Assembly: GCF_015207375.1 (NCBI RefSeq)
Contig: NZ_JADEWY010000069.1
Location: 1 to 35,042, forward strand
Direction: 5' to 3'
DNA from: Coleofasciculus sp. LEGE 07092
GTDB lineage: Bacteria; Cyanobacteriota; Cyanobacteriia; Cyanobacteriales; Coleofasciculaceae
Length of the DNA stretch: 35,042 nucleotides
Below are positions 23,993 through 35,042 of this stretch, piece by piece. The translations under genes and the position numbers were made by a program. The notes under the pieces are model-generated. The model saw only the letters and a program-made list of their open reading frames with translations, did no database searches and was not told where the DNA came from. How positions within the stretch are numbered: position 1 is the first letter of the stretch; the number at the start of each line of letters is the position of its first letter.

Positions 23993-24562
23993 CTACAATA
24001 ATTCTGCCTCTTCAAAAATCTGCCGTGTGGTTAGTTTTAATTCAGGAAGTAACGCATCTACAATAGGCTTATTATCCGTATAAACTTGAATCGATTCATC
24101 GGATAAAAAGACTCGAATACTAATAGATTCAGGGTCTACAACCCAAGCTCGTGACACTCCCGCTTCTAAATAATCTTTAGCCTTATCTTCAAATTCCTTC
24201 ATCGTCTGATCTGGAGAGATAATCTCAATTACTAGTTCAGGACACTCTGGACAGGCTTCATTCCGCTTCCAGCTTTTGGGTAAACGTTCATAAGAGATAT
24301 AGGTCAAATCCGGTACAGGTGCCCAATCTTTACCCTGACGTTTCAAGAGAATTGCCCACTCTGAACCCACTCTACCTTTCCCCTTACACCAGGTACGGAG
24401 AAGAATAATAAAAGCTGCCTGTAAGGTTGAATGAAAATATTTGGGAGACACTTTAGGGATTGCCTGACCATCGACAAACTCATAGTTTACATCTCCTTCT
24501 GGAAGCGCTAAAAATTCTTCGAGAGTGAGTTTGATGTCTGTGCTTACCTTGACCATGAGCAA
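23993..24562 (-). CDS. Uma2 family (DUF820) endonuclease-like protein
   Basis: This 189-residue protein belongs to the large cyanobacterial DUF820/Uma2 family, whose fold resembles PD-(D/E)XK restriction enzymes. Features include TLEEFLALPEGDVNYEFVDG, APVPDLTYISYERLP and CPELVIEIISPDQTMKEFED, then KAKDYLEAGVSRAWVVDPES, which holds the E-I-x-S and D-K-x-x-x-Y segments expected of the active site. These genes are often numerous and mobile in cyanobacterial genomes; their function is not settled. It is divergent from thiC and on the opposite strand to the glycan cluster. A 19-codon copy of its middle part lies at the other end of that cluster. Confidence 0.88.
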   Translation of the reverse strand: MLMVKVSTDIKLTLEEFLALPEGDVNYEFVDGQAIPKVSPKYFHSTLQAAFIILLRTWCKGKGRVGSEWAILLKRQGKDWAPVPDLTYISYERLPKSWKRNEACPECPELVIEIISPDQTMKEFEDKAKDYLEAGVSRAWVVDPESISIRVFLSDESIQVYTDNKPIVDALLPELKLTTRQIFEEAELL

Positions 24563-24706
24563 TACAACTGAGTGCTGACACCCCTATCTTAATAGTTAGA
24601 TATTTGAGAGAGCGATCGCCTGCCGTCATTTCACAAGTTCCTGCAAAACGTAAATTTTTGAGAAGCTCTAAGTCCCCACCCGACTGAGATGGTACGATAA
24701 ACAACC

Positions 24707-26188
<1,482 letters not shown>

Positions 26189-26237
26189 TCTTGGAAGCCT
26201 AGCAAGCTACAGAGTCAACCTATCAATTATCCCGTAG

Positions 26238-26300
26238 GACAGGCATCTTGCCTGTCAAGGGCAGGCATTAGCTAGCGGCACGCAGCACAACCCCTGCCCT
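26238..26300. terminator. Two hairpins between convergent thiC and pyrE
   Basis: The first stem is GACAGGC/GCCTGTC with loop ATCTT (26238-26256). The second pairs AGGGCAGG (26258-26265) with CCTGCCCT (26293-26300). Neither has a T-run, so their role as a bidirectional terminator is inferred from position. The GGACAGGCATCTTGCCTGTC palindrome also resembles a small dispersed repeat common in cyanobacterial intergenic DNA. Confidence 0.45.
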
Positions 26301-26302
26301 AC

Positions 26303-26917
26303 TTACGGTAAAGTCAGTTGCTTGTATCGCTCTTGCACATCCTCGATAGTAAACAAAGCCTGAAACCTTAACCCAGCAGATTCATATAATTCTGCTCCCC
26401 CTTGCAATCGGTCAACCAAAGCCAAGACGTGCTTGACTTGATAACCTGCCTCTCTCAGCCGCTCAACAGCTTTCATGGCTGATTGTCCAGTCGTTACCAC
26501 ATCCTCCAAAACGACCACCTTGGCACCCGATTGCAGGCTCGGACCTTCAATATACGCCATCGTACCGTGTCCTTTCGCCTCTTTACGGATAATCAGCGCT
26601 GGGATAGGTCGATTTTCCAAGGCAGAAACTACGCTTACTGCACTCACCATGGGGTCGGCTCCCAGAGTTAAACCAGCAACTGCCTGGGTATCGCTTGGTA
26701 GTTGGGACAGTAGCAGCCGTCCAATAGTCAATGCTCCTTGCGGGTGGAGGGTGACTTGCTTGCCATTGATGTAGTAAGAACTTCGCTGCCCAGATGAGAG
26801 AACAAAATCCCCCTCTTTATAAGCTAGTTTGCACAACAAATCCAGCAGGAACTGGCGCTGGGAGGTGAAATCTATTGAGCTGTCGGGGTGAAGCGGTTGT
26901 TGAATTTTTTCAATCAT
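26303..26917 (-). CDS. pyrE: Orotate phosphoribosyltransferase
   Basis: PyrE joins orotate to PRPP to give OMP, the fifth step of pyrimidine synthesis. From the ATG at 26917 it is 204 residues. An in-frame TTG at 26938 would add seven but is less likely. It has a phosphoribosyltransferase fold, with SGQRSSYYINGKQ at the orotate side, GLTLGADPMVSAV, the flexible catalytic loop RKEAKGHGTMAYIEG, and the PRPP-binding motif VVVLEDVVTTGQSAMKA. It is transcribed alone, convergent with thiC. Confidence 0.95.
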   Translation of the reverse strand: MIEKIQQPLHPDSSIDFTSQRQFLLDLLCKLAYKEGDFVLSSGQRSSYYINGKQVTLHPQGALTIGRLLLSQLPSDTQAVAGLTLGADPMVSAVSVVSALENRPIPALIIRKEAKGHGTMAYIEGPSLQSGAKVVVLEDVVTTGQSAMKAVERLREAGYQVKHVLALVDRLQGGAELYESAGLRFQALFTIEDVQERYKQLTLP

Positions 26918-27193
26918 GAGACTCAAGAACGTCACCAATGAAAAAGAGTTGAGAACTCACTAACACTACACTGAATTCCCAAAACCCACCCTTAATGTAA
27001 CAAACGCTACCAAACAAACCCGAACGTGAGAGAGCGTCGGGTACACTTTAGAGGGACAAAGCAGTGATTCCATTAAGATTATCATCAACTCAGCAGATTC
27101 GATTGGTCATCAGGAACCCCTGACGAATCGCTTGACATTAAGCCAAAATTATGTGTTAAGGAAAGGGAGTAGGGAATTTTTAAATTACGTTTT

Positions 27194-28702
27194 TTACGGC
27201 AACTGTGAAAATAATGGCAGCATGACTTTAAATGTTGTCCCAACGCCCTCTCCACTCTCTACCTCAATCTGACCCTTATGTAAATCCACACATCGTTTTA
27301 CAATAGAAAGTCCCAGTCCTGTGCCTTTAATTTGTCCGACATTACTGCTGCGCTCAAACGTTTCAAACAGACGGTTTTGGTCTTTTAAGGGAATGCCAAT
27401 TCCTTCATCTTTGATTTGGAAGGTTGCCGTACCATTTTGACAGGTTATGTTAAACCCGATATTACCCCCTTCAGGGGAATATTTGATGGCATTGGAGAGT
27501 AAATTAGCGAGGATGTGCTGCAACAGAAATTCATCCATCTCAACCTGAGTAGCATCCCCTTGATAGGTCAAGGTAATATTGTGCTGACTGCTGGCATTAA
27601 AAGTTAACGTTTCGGTGAGTTCGTCGCAAAACTCTTTTAAATTGAGAGGTGTGGGTTGGTACTGAAGTTTCCCTGACTCAGCCCTGCCAAGGAGTAAGAC
27701 TTCATCTAGCAGTTGGAGCACATTTTTGATAGAACTTTGAATCCGCTCAAAGTATTTACTTTTTTTCTCTTCTGTTAATTTTTGATTATATTTTTCGATT
27801 AATTCGGCAGAGAACTGAATAATAGTCATGGGAGTACGGAACTCATGGGAAACCATGGAAAGAAAGCTGGTTTTTAACTCGTTGAGTTCCTGTTCTTGTT
27901 GTAATGCCTTGACGATTTCTGCTTCAGCTCGTTTGCGATCGCTAATATCCCGACCTTCGGCAATTAGCATGATGACTTTCCCCGTCTCATCCTTTAAGGG
28001 TTTGAGGGAAAAATCAACCCACACCATCCCATCACCAGCACCGCGCATCTGAACTTCACCTCGGACAAACTGCTCCTGACGCGCATTCGCAGTGGCAGTT
28101 TTCAACCAATCCTGAGTAGCTTGGGAGTAATTCCAAGATTTTAGCTCCCACAGCGGACGACCAACAATATCCTCTTGTTTAGAACCACAAAAATCTAGGG
28201 CAGTTTGGTTAATTTCTAGGACATTTCCTTCGGGACTTAACAGCCGCATCGATTGGAATGTCTGCTCAAAAATCCCCCGGAAGCGGCGTTCGCTCTCCTG
28301 TAGCTGCTTCAGTATTTGTCCGCGCTCGATGGCATAGCGGAGAGTACGAAACAGCAATTGATCCGTGATTTGTCCCTTAACTAAATAATCCTGCGCTCCA
28401 ATTGCTACAGCCTCTAAAGCAAAATCTTCATCATCAAACCCCGTCAATACTACAATAGGAATTTCTGGTAAGGAGGTATGAAATTCTGCTACAGTTTCCA
28501 ACCCATCAGAATCAGGAAGAGAAAGGTCTAACAAAACTGCATCTATGGAATCAGAATTACCGATGTCTATCGCATCACTCAATCGCTCAACATGGACTAA
28601 ATTCCACCCGTCCTTGCCTAAGCGGTAAAATATCTGGCACAGTAACATGGCATCACTAGGACTATCCTCTACCAAGAGGATACAAATGGGCGTTTTATAC
28701 AT
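27194..28702 (-). CDS. Receiver-PAS-histidine kinase (hybrid sensor with N-terminal REC)
   Basis: From the ATG at 28702 the protein has 502 residues. It begins with a receiver domain (about 6-125; acidic pocket VEDSPSD, phosphoacceptor Asp59 in AVLLDLSLPD), then a PAS domain (about 150-265). The HisKA/HATPase core follows: FLSMVSHEFRTPMTIIQF with His286, an N-box (LANLLSNAIKYSPEGG), then DEGIGIP and GTGLGLSIVK. This start is preferred over one 39 bases upstream because AAGGAG precedes it and it lies 5 bases after the previous gene. It is the last gene of a four-gene operon. Its receiver may be phosphorylated by the upstream kinases, making it a relay node. No membrane segment is seen. Confidence 0.93.
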   Translation of the reverse strand: MYKTPICILLVEDSPSDAMLLCQIFYRLGKDGWNLVHVERLSDAIDIGNSDSIDAVLLDLSLPDSDGLETVAEFHTSLPEIPIVVLTGFDDEDFALEAVAIGAQDYLVKGQITDQLLFRTLRYAIERGQILKQLQESERRFRGIFEQTFQSMRLLSPEGNVLEINQTALDFCGSKQEDIVGRPLWELKSWNYSQATQDWLKTATANARQEQFVRGEVQMRGAGDGMVWVDFSLKPLKDETGKVIMLIAEGRDISDRKRAEAEIVKALQQEQELNELKTSFLSMVSHEFRTPMTIIQFSAELIEKYNQKLTEEKKSKYFERIQSSIKNVLQLLDEVLLLGRAESGKLQYQPTPLNLKEFCDELTETLTFNASSQHNITLTYQGDATQVEMDEFLLQHILANLLSNAIKYSPEGGNIGFNITCQNGTATFQIKDEGIGIPLKDQNRLFETFERSSNVGQIKGTGLGLSIVKRCVDLHKGQIEVESGEGVGTTFKVMLPLFSQLP

Positions 28703-28707
28703 TGATT

Positions 28708-29151
28708 TTACTCCTTTGGTAGTTTGACGGCGGCTAACCAAAAATCATTAATCAACTGCACCAACTCGATGAATCTATGAACGTCAATTGGCTTGGTACA
28801 ATAGCAGTTGGCATTAAGCTGATAAGACCTGAGAACATCCTCCTCATCTGCTGAAGTCGTGAGAACCACAACCGGGATGAGTTGTAAATTGGGATCGGCT
28901 TTAATTTCGATGAGTACTTCCCGACCATCCATCCCTGGTAAATTTAAATCTAGTAAAATCAAGTCGGGACGAGTGGCATCAGCATACTCTCCCTCCTGTC
29001 GCAAATACTCCATTGCCGTCTCGCCATCTTCAACCCAGTTCAGCTTGTTAGTAATCTTGCCATTCTGGAAGCCTTTAATCGTTAAATTAGCATCGCTGGG
29101 AGAGTCTTCAATCATTAAAATTTCAATCGGTTGTAACATTTGGCTGTTCAT
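28708..29151 (-). CDS. Single-domain response regulator, Rcp1-like
   Basis: This 147-residue receiver has no output domain. The acidic pair is in [10 protein letters not shown] and the phosphoacceptor is Asp68 in [11 protein letters not shown]. The conserved Thr is in [12 protein letters not shown] and the Lys in [12 protein letters not shown]. The insert and C-terminal segment ([13 protein letters not shown]) are typical of the Rcp1 family, partners of cyanobacterial phytochrome-type kinases. Its ATG overlaps the stop of the Cache/HAMP kinase by 4 bases (ATGA), and its last codons contain the ribosome site of the next kinase. It is probably the phosphate acceptor of the two upstream kinases, both of which have the matching [19 protein letters not shown]-box. 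Confidence 0.94.
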   Translation of the reverse strand: MNSQMLQPIEILMIEDSPSDANLTIKGFQNGKITNKLNWVEDGETAMEYLRQEGEYADATRPDLILLDLNLPGMDGREVLIEIKADPNLQLIPVVVLTTSADEEDVLRSYQLNANCYCTKPIDVHRFIELVQLINDFWLAAVKLPKE

Positions 29152-31154
29152 GAAAGTTCGTTGCTAGGTTCGGGATTGATGGGGATAGTAAAGTAAAACG
29201 TAGTCCCTACTCCAGGTTGAGATTCAGCCCAGATGCGTCCGCCGTGACGCTCGACAATCTTTTTACAAATCGCTAAACCCATGCCCGTACCAGAAAACTT
29301 TTTGTGGGTATGGAGGCGTTTGAAAAGGACGAAAATCCGCTTCAGATACTGAGGTTTGATGCCAATGCCGTTATCATGAAGACTAAAAAACCATTTGTCT
29401 CCCTTTAATTCTGTGTTAATAGAAACTTGTGGAAAATCATCCTGGCGGTGAAACTTAATAGCGTTCTCAATCAGGTTTTGAAATAATTGTATCAATTGGT
29501 TCTTGTTGGCAATGAGTGTCGGTAAGGAGTTGTAGGTAATGGTGGCGTTAGTTGCTGCGATCGCCTCTTGTAAATTTTCCAGCACCTGACGCAGCACCTC
29601 GTTACAATCTGTAGGAGCCAATTTTTGAGAGCCACTTCCCAAGCGGGAATAAGTCAGCCAGTCTTGAATCAATTGCTGCATCCGCTTTGAGCCTTCCACG
29701 ACATACCCCATATACTCATGAGCAGACTCATCAAAATTATGTTGGTAGTCCTGTGCCAAAAGTTGGGTATAACTAACTACCATCCGCAGAGGTTCTTGCA
29801 AATCGTGAGCGGCTGCAAAGGAAAATTGTTCGAGTTCCTGATTCGTGCGTTGAAGGTGTGTTGTTAGTTCCTTTAGTTTTTGCTCTACAGCGATGCGATC
29901 GCTAATTTCTGTTTGTAAGGTGGCATTAGTTTGGCTGAGTTCGCGGGTTCGTTCCTGAACCCGTTGCTCTAAGGATTCGTTAACGGTTTTTAACGCTTGT
30001 TCTTGCTGGCTCAGGGTTTTAAATAAACTCGTCAGAGATTGACCCAAACTATTGACTTCATACTGACCACTCCCTTGAGTAATTTTTACATTGCGATCGC
30101 CTTGACGGAACTGCTCGGCGGCTTCAGCTAATCGTTGTAATGGGTTAGTAATTCGACCCGCCATCAGCCAACCACCCCAAAATAATAAAAGACCAAATCC
30201 GAACCCCCAGCCAAGAATCTGCTGTTGCAGTTTCCGAGCGGGTGCAAAGGCAATTTCTGTATTTTTCCGCAATAGCACCACCCATCCCAAGCCAGGATAA
30301 TCTCGATACCCTACAGTGGGTGCAAAACCTGTGACATAGGTTTTTCCGTCTGAACCCGTTTCTACTCGATGACCTATTTTTCCCTGATGAGCTGCTTGTA
30401 CGCTGGCTAATTCTAATTTCTGAAATCGCTCTTTAATCGTTCTCGGTGCCAGTAAGACTTTGCCTTCTTGACTGACGACAAACATTTCTATCGGAAACGG
30501 ACTTTGAGAGAATCGAAGTGAAGAGTTTTCAACATTCCTCGCCCATTCCCAAGTTAAATAAGCCGCTAGCACACCTATGTGATTTCCTTGGTTATCAACT
30601 ACAGGTACGGCTATATCAACAAAACGGAGAGGTTCTCCCGTTGAGTTGGGGATTAATTTTGCCAGAAGCCGCGCTTCATGAACATCACTGATGAACGGTC
30701 TTTTTTGTCCGTGGATAAACCAAGGTCTTTGGGAAATATCTTCACCTTCTAGCAATTTATCAGTACTCGCTCGCACAATGCCGGAGCGATCAGCAAAACC
30801 GATCCAAGCATAGTCAGGATAGGTTTTTTGTAGCGTTTCTAGTACTTCTCGTTGTCTCGATGCAGGCGTTTGAGGATTGATGAACTCTTCACGGGTACTA
30901 CGGATTTGGATATCTCGGTAGCGCTCGAACATTCCACGATCAAGTTTATCAGCTACTTGATATGCCAATTCCGCCAGGTATTGACCGTTATCTTCTTGAA
31001 TATGACGCTGCACAACTTGCCCCATAATCGCACTGCTGACAAAGGCAAGCAAAAACGTGATACCGCCAAGGGCGAAACCGAGTTGAGTGCGAATGCTATT
31101 CGGTTTCAGCCGCACCCGTGGGATTGTTTTCCTGAAAAACTGACGGCTAATCAT
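29148..31154 (-). CDS. Membrane histidine kinase with extracytoplasmic Cache sensor and HAMP
   Basis: The 668-residue kinase has a first membrane helix near 25-47 ([19 protein letters not shown]). An extracytoplasmic dCache-like domain spans about 50-305, with [17 protein letters not shown] and [21 protein letters not shown] second helix lies near 312-332 and a HAMP domain at about 333-385. A long coiled coil leads to the H-box ([20 protein letters not shown], His450), then the ATPase domain ([31 protein letters not shown]). Cache domains bind small molecules outside the membrane, so this member senses an external ligand. Its ATG overlaps the upstream kinase by 8 bases. Its core closely resembles that of the upstream kinase. 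Confidence 0.93.
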   Translation of the reverse strand: MISRQFFRKTIPRVRLKPNSIRTQLGFALGGITFLLAFVSSAIMGQVVQRHIQEDNGQYLAELAYQVADKLDRGMFERYRDIQIRSTREEFINPQTPASRQREVLETLQKTYPDYAWIGFADRSGIVRASTDKLLEGEDISQRPWFIHGQKRPFISDVHEARLLAKLIPNSTGEPLRFVDIAVPVVDNQGNHIGVLAAYLTWEWARNVENSSLRFSQSPFPIEMFVVSQEGKVLLAPRTIKERFQKLELASVQAAHQGKIGHRVETGSDGKTYVTGFAPTVGYRDYPGLGWVVLLRKNTEIAFAPARKLQQQILGWGFGFGLLLFWGGWLMAGRITNPLQRLAEAAEQFRQGDRNVKITQGSGQYEVNSLGQSLTSLFKTLSQQEQALKTVNESLEQRVQERTRELSQTNATLQTEISDRIAVEQKLKELTTHLQRTNQELEQFSFAAAHDLQEPLRMVVSYTQLLAQDYQHNFDESAHEYMGYVVEGSKRMQQLIQDWLTYSRLGSGSQKLAPTDCNEVLRQVLENLQEAIAATNATITYNSLPTLIANKNQLIQLFQNLIENAIKFHRQDDFPQVSINTELKGDKWFFSLHDNGIGIKPQYLKRIFVLFKRLHTHKKFSGTGMGLAICKKIVERHGGRIWAESQPGVGTTFYFTIPINPEPSNELS

Positions 31155-33294
31155 CGGGATTCGTCCCTAATTCAAGTGAGGAGTCAGCCGCTTGGGGAAT
31201 GGTAAAGTAAAACGTGGTTCCCATTCCTGGCTGAGACTCCACCCAGATGCGTCCTTTATGACGTTCGACAATCTTTTTACAAATCGCTAAACCAATACCA
31301 GTCCCAGAAAATTCTTTGCGGGTGTGGAGGCGTTTAAAAATGATGAAAATTCGTTCCAGATACTGAGGCTTGATGCCAATTCCATTGTCCCGCACGCTAA
31401 AGAGCCATTCCCCATCATTTAATTGGGCTTCAATGTGAACTTGGGGTAATTCTCCCTTACGATTGAATTTAATGGCGTTGCCAATCAGATTTTGAAATAG
31501 CTGTACTAATTGGTTATTATCGGCTATCAGGGTGGGTAAGGGTTGATGGGTAATGCTGGCGTTAGTTTCTGCGATCGCTATTTGCAGATTATCCAATACC
31601 TGATGCAGCACCCCATTACAATCAACTGGGGCAAACTCTCGAGCGCGACTGCCAACACGAGAATAAGCCAGCAAGTCTCGAATCAACTGTTGCATCCGGG
31701 TTGCGCCATCCACGACGTAACCCATATACTCTTGAGCCGACTCGTCAAAACGGTCTTGGTATTCCTGTGCTAACAGTTGGGTGTAACCTGTCACCGCTCG
31801 CAATGGCTCTTGTAAATCATGGGATGCCACATAAGCAAACTGCTCGAGTTCCTGGTTAGAACGCTTTAAATCTGCTGCCAATTGCTCTAGCTGCTGCTGC
31901 GCTTCGATCCGTTCGGCAATTTCTGTTTGTAAGCTAGCATTCACCTCGGCTAATTCCCGTGTCCGTTCTCGAACCCGGACTTCTAACTCGTCCTTGGCAT
32001 TTCTCAGCACTTGCTCTGCCTGTTTCTGAACGGTGATATCCTGGGACATGAGCATCCCCGCAAAGATTTCTCCTTGCTCATTCCTGACCGGAAGCGTATG
32101 AACTTGGTAAATTCGGTCAGCGTAAGGAATTTCTGAACTCTGGGTTTCTCCCGCTAGCGCTGAACGATAAAGTGGCTCTAAGGTGGCGTAGGTTTCCGGT
32201 GGTAAGACTTCCCGAATCGTTTTCCCTTCTAATTGCTCTTTGGTAAAACCAGTGCTTGTTAAGTGTGTGCCTTCTGCGAGGATATAGCGTAACTCCCGGT
32301 CAAACAACAAAACAGCACCATTGGGAAAGTTTCTGGCAAAGGTGCGGTAAAGCTCCTCACTTTTTCGCTGTGCTTCTTCTGCTTGTTTGCGATCGGTGAT
32401 ATCGGTACTCGTACCCACCCATTCCTTTATGCTGCCATCGGCTTCCAGGATAGGCACACCTCTAGCAAAAAAGTCCCGATAACTGCCACCTTTAGTTCGC
32501 AAGCGATATTCAGTTTCATACAAACTTTTGCTGGCAATGGCTTCAGTCCAATCTTTAAGAGTACGTTCGCGATCATCCGGGTGAATCACCTCCACCCATC
32601 CAAATCCCTGCGCCTCCTCCGGATTTTGACCCGTAATAGCTTGCCAGCCTGATGTTCCCCGCGTTCTACCTTCAGGATCGGTAATCCAGACGAGCTGAGA
32701 TGTGGCAGTGACGAGGGAGCGATACCGTTGTTCGCTCTCGTGTAGCGCTTCTGCTGACTTTTTGCGTTCTGCACTTTCTAGTTGCAGTTGCTCCAGAGCT
32801 TGCCTTAACTGAGCTGTGCGCTCCTCAACTCGAATTTCTAACTCGTCCTTGGCTCGTTTTAGTGCTGTCTCTGCCTGCTTGCGATCGCTGATATCTTGAA
32901 TCTGAGCAATAAAATACAGGGGTTGACTCTCGCGATCGCGCACCAATGATCCGCTCAGGAGAATCCATATAATACGTCCCTGCTTATGGAAATACCGCTT
33001 CTCCATCTGATAGTGACTAATCTTGCCACTCAGCAGTTGCTCCACATAGTTGAGGTCGGCATCCAAATCATCAGGATGCGTGATATACTGAAAGGTTATA
33101 GCGAGTAATTCTTGCTGTGAATAGCCGAGAAGTTTGCACAAGGAGCGATTGAGTTTCAGCCAACGTCCATCCAGTGCCACTAGCGCCATACCAATAGCAG
33201 CGTACTTAAAGGCACTGCGGAAGCGTTCTTCACTTTCGTATAAAGCCGCCTCCGGGTGCTTGTCCTCTGGGAAGCACTCCACATGGGTTTCCAT
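31147..33294 (-). CDS. Soluble three-PAS histidine kinase
   Basis: The 715-residue cytoplasmic kinase has three PAS units. The first is at about 20-140, ending PLYFIAQIQDISDRKQAE. The second is at about 185-305, ending WVGTSTDITDRKQAE. The third is at about 312-430, ending AGMLMSQDITVQKQAEQ. Coiled coils follow the first and third. The H-box [20 protein letters not shown] has His492, and the ATPase domain has LIGNAIKFNR, DNGIGIK and [14 protein letters not shown]. It is the first gene of the operon. No haem- or flavin-binding residue can be assigned to the PAS domains by eye. The ~230-residue C-terminal core is a near-duplicate of the next kinase. Confidence 0.93.
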   Translation of the reverse strand: METHVECFPEDKHPEAALYESEERFRSAFKYAAIGMALVALDGRWLKLNRSLCKLLGYSQQELLAITFQYITHPDDLDADLNYVEQLLSGKISHYQMEKRYFHKQGRIIWILLSGSLVRDRESQPLYFIAQIQDISDRKQAETALKRAKDELEIRVEERTAQLRQALEQLQLESAERKKSAEALHESEQRYRSLVTATSQLVWITDPEGRTRGTSGWQAITGQNPEEAQGFGWVEVIHPDDRERTLKDWTEAIASKSLYETEYRLRTKGGSYRDFFARGVPILEADGSIKEWVGTSTDITDRKQAEEAQRKSEELYRTFARNFPNGAVLLFDRELRYILAEGTHLTSTGFTKEQLEGKTIREVLPPETYATLEPLYRSALAGETQSSEIPYADRIYQVHTLPVRNEQGEIFAGMLMSQDITVQKQAEQVLRNAKDELEVRVRERTRELAEVNASLQTEIAERIEAQQQLEQLAADLKRSNQELEQFAYVASHDLQEPLRAVTGYTQLLAQEYQDRFDESAQEYMGYVVDGATRMQQLIRDLLAYSRVGSRAREFAPVDCNGVLHQVLDNLQIAIAETNASITHQPLPTLIADNNQLVQLFQNLIGNAIKFNRKGELPQVHIEAQLNDGEWLFSVRDNGIGIKPQYLERIFIIFKRLHTRKEFSGTGIGLAICKKIVERHKGRIWVESQPGMGTTFYFTIPQAADSSLELGTNPDD

Positions 33295-33478
33295 TCAGAT
33301 TACTCTTCAGTGTTTTTATCTAACTTCCTTATTAAGTTAAAATTAACTCCCTAGAAGTTGCCTCCGTGAACTTAGGGTATATTTCATCATCTTCGTGTCG
33401 TAGAGGAAGCAGAAACGGCGGAATGCGATCGCTTACATTTAGTCAAACAACCAAAATTAGTCCGCCGCATTCACCACA

Positions 33479-33522
33479 ACCTCTGCGTACCTCTGCGCTA
33501 ACCTCCGCGTACCTCTGCGCTA
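33479..33522. repeat. 22-bp tandem repeat, two copies
   Basis: Two copies (33479-33500 and 33501-33522) differ at one base. Each contains two related halves, ACCTCTGCGT and ACCTCTGCGCTA. This motif is a familiar dispersed intergenic repeat in cyanobacteria. It lies in the 33295-33553 gap between asnS and the kinase operon, which otherwise holds only AT-rich leader sequence and no gene I can support. Confidence 0.85.
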
Positions 33523-33553
33523 AATAACAAATCCCCCCTCCTCAGCCTTCTCC

Positions 33554-34945
33554 TCAAAACTCCGCACTCAAAGGCGTCCGAGGGAACGGAATCACATCCC
33601 GAATATTCCCCATCCCCGTCATAAACTGCACCAACCGCTCAAACCCCAAACCAAATCCCGCATGGGGAACCGTGCCATAACGCCGTAAATCCAAATACCA
33701 CCACAAATCCTCTGGATTCATCCCCTGATTCTCAATCCGTCGCTGAAGAACCTCAAGGCGTTCTTCCCGCTGAGAACCGCCAATAATCTCACCAATCTTA
33801 GGAGCAAGCACATCCATTGCCGCAACTGTCTTGTCGTCCTCGTTCAAACGCATATAGAAAGCCTTGATCCCCACCGGGTAATTGCTGACGATAACCGGTT
33901 TTTTAAACAACTCTTCTGCTAAATAGCGTTCGTGTTCAGACTGCAAATCCAATCCCCACTCAACCGGATACTCGAACTGGCGATCCGCTTTTTCCAACAG
34001 AGCGATCGCGTTTGTATAACTAATTCGCTCAAATTCATTATTGATAATATTCTCAGCCGTTGCCAGCACCGTATTATCAATCCGCTGGTTAAAAAACTCC
34101 ATATCCTCCGGGCATTGATCCAGCACCGATTTAAAGATGTACTTCAGAAACTCTTCTGCCAAATCCATATCCCCATGCAAATCGCAGAACGCCATCTCCG
34201 GTTCCACCATCCAAAACTCTGCTAAATGCCGGGAAGTATTAGAATTTTCTGCCCGAAACGTGGGACCAAAGGTATAGACATCCCGGAATGCCATCGCCAT
34301 CACTTCCGCTTGCAATTGACCACTGACGGTAAGATAGGCAGGGCGTCCAAAAAAGTCTTTACTGTAATCGACTTCTTTCCCCTCCGTCATGGGAACGGTT
34401 TTTAAATCCATGCTAGTAACGGTGAACAACTCACCCGCCCCTTCACAGTCATTCGCAGTAATCATCGGGGTGTGAACCCACAAGAACCCGCGTTCCTGAA
34501 AAAACTGATGGATAGCACTAGCACAAGCATTCCGCACTCGGAATACTGCCCCTAAAGTATTGGTACGCGCTCGCAAATGCCCAATTGTCCGCAAAAATTC
34601 AAAAGAATGGCGTTTCTTCTGGAGGGGATAAGTGTCGGGATCAGAGTCACCATATACGTTTACCGAAGATGCCTTCAACTCAATTCGCTGCCCCTTGCCA
34701 GGGGAAGGCACGAGTACACCCGTCACCTCTACGGATGTCCCCGTATTGAGCTGTTTCAGAATCGTTTCATAGTCAGGTAAATCTGGATTGAGAATGACTT
34801 GCAAATTTGCCATAAAGGAGCCATCGTTAACCTCCATAAAGGCAAATTCTTTCAATTCTCGTTTTGTGCGTACCCAGCCTTTAATCGTCACTGACTCATC
34901 AGGCTGACTTGTTCGCAAGATTTCCGCAATCCGTCGCTCTACCAT
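33554..34945 (-). CDS. asnS: Asparaginyl-tRNA synthetase
   Basis: AsnRS charges tRNA-Asn with asparagine. This class IIb enzyme has 463 residues. The N-terminal OB-fold anticodon-binding domain (about 1-100) has [20 protein letters not shown]. The catalytic domain follows, with motif 2 [20 protein letters not shown] and motif 3 [20 protein letters not shown], and ends [10 protein letters not shown], the standard C-terminus. EPEMAF and the PHAGFGLG segment are typical of AsnRS rather than AspRS. It is transcribed alone on the minus strand. Confidence 0.98.
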   Translation of the reverse strand: MVERRIAEILRTSQPDESVTIKGWVRTKRELKEFAFMEVNDGSFMANLQVILNPDLPDYETILKQLNTGTSVEVTGVLVPSPGKGQRIELKASSVNVYGDSDPDTYPLQKKRHSFEFLRTIGHLRARTNTLGAVFRVRNACASAIHQFFQERGFLWVHTPMITANDCEGAGELFTVTSMDLKTVPMTEGKEVDYSKDFFGRPAYLTVSGQLQAEVMAMAFRDVYTFGPTFRAENSNTSRHLAEFWMVEPEMAFCDLHGDMDLAEEFLKYIFKSVLDQCPEDMEFFNQRIDNTVLATAENIINNEFERISYTNAIALLEKADRQFEYPVEWGLDLQSEHERYLAEELFKKPVIVSNYPVGIKAFYMRLNEDDKTVAAMDVLAPKIGEIIGGSQREERLEVLQRRIENQGMNPEDLWWYLDLRRYGTVPHAGFGLGFERLVQFMTGMGNIRDVIPFPRTPLSAEF

Positions 34946-35042
34946 CGTTTTACCAACTCGTTACTGAAAAACGCCAATACCCGGAAAATTAATAGGCTCT
35001 AACTCCAGTTTAATGCGATCGCGTTTGGGGATCGCTCAGGAT

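Noticed and set aside
24480..24704. A 74-aa minus-strand ORF upstream of Uma2
   Set aside because: It is an out-of-frame overlap with the Uma2 start and leader.
33385..33480. A plus-strand open stretch (VEEAETAECDRLHLVKQPKL) before the 22-bp repeats
   Set aside because: It has no start codon or ribosome site and ends inside the repeat; possibly a remnant, but unsupported.
34946..35042. A minus-strand tail KLELEPINFPGIGVF at the window edge
   Set aside because: Only about 25 codons are visible after an in-frame stop, so it cannot be called a gene.

Overview
The window looks like chromosomal DNA from a cyanobacterium, probably a filamentous one. The evidence is the many GCGATCGC (HIP1-type) octamers, chlB for dark chlorophyll synthesis, a TLP40-like cyclophilin, an HpsE-like glycosyltransferase, a DUF433/DUF5615 pair, Uma2 (DUF820) sequences and several large PAS/GAF histidine kinases. 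I see no tRNA, rRNA, CRISPR array, intact transposase or phage genes.

Left region (1-10,200). A lumenal-type peptidyl-prolyl isomerase and a small secreted protein lie on the minus strand, followed by a 1064-residue soluble histidine kinase on the plus strand. A minus-strand CbiX-type chelatase sits behind a cobalamin riboswitch. After its first chelatase domain its reading frame runs into an 80-bp array of 8-bp repeats. Three degraded gene fragments can be read between the intact genes: a CHAT-domain fragment (1314-1540), a filamentous-haemagglutinin C-terminal fragment (5927-6058) and an unassigned open frame (2402-2638). Next come a DUF4149-type membrane protein, two unrecognised ORFs, a DUF433/DUF5615 toxin-antitoxin-like pair and a small membrane protein.

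Centre (10,251-24,562). chlB is followed by an AT-rich, all-plus-strand cluster of eleven genes (12,139-23,806). It holds an HpsE-like GT2, a second GT2, a PhyH-like 2OG-Fe(II) oxygenase, an unknown 162-aa protein, a six-blade kelch protein, an aldo/keto reductase, an AlkP-superfamily protein lacking the usual second metal-site D-H pair, a GT4-like enzyme broken by an in-frame TGA, a sulfotransferase, a GT2 with a C-terminal helical tail and a GT4. Together they could build and decorate a sulfated extracellular glycan. No flippase, polymerase or ABC exporter is present, so export would depend on genes elsewhere. The cluster is bracketed by Uma2 sequence on the same strand: a 19-codon fragment at 12,031-12,087 and an intact gene at 23,993-24,562.

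Right region (24,700-35,042). A TPP riboswitch precedes thiC, which converges on pyrE. A tightly overlapping minus-strand operon then encodes a PAS histidine kinase, a Cache/HAMP histidine kinase, an Rcp1-like response regulator and a receiver-PAS-histidine kinase. The kinase cores of the first two look like tandem duplicates. asnS closes the window. The last ~100 bases (34,946-35,042) hold no gene I can support.
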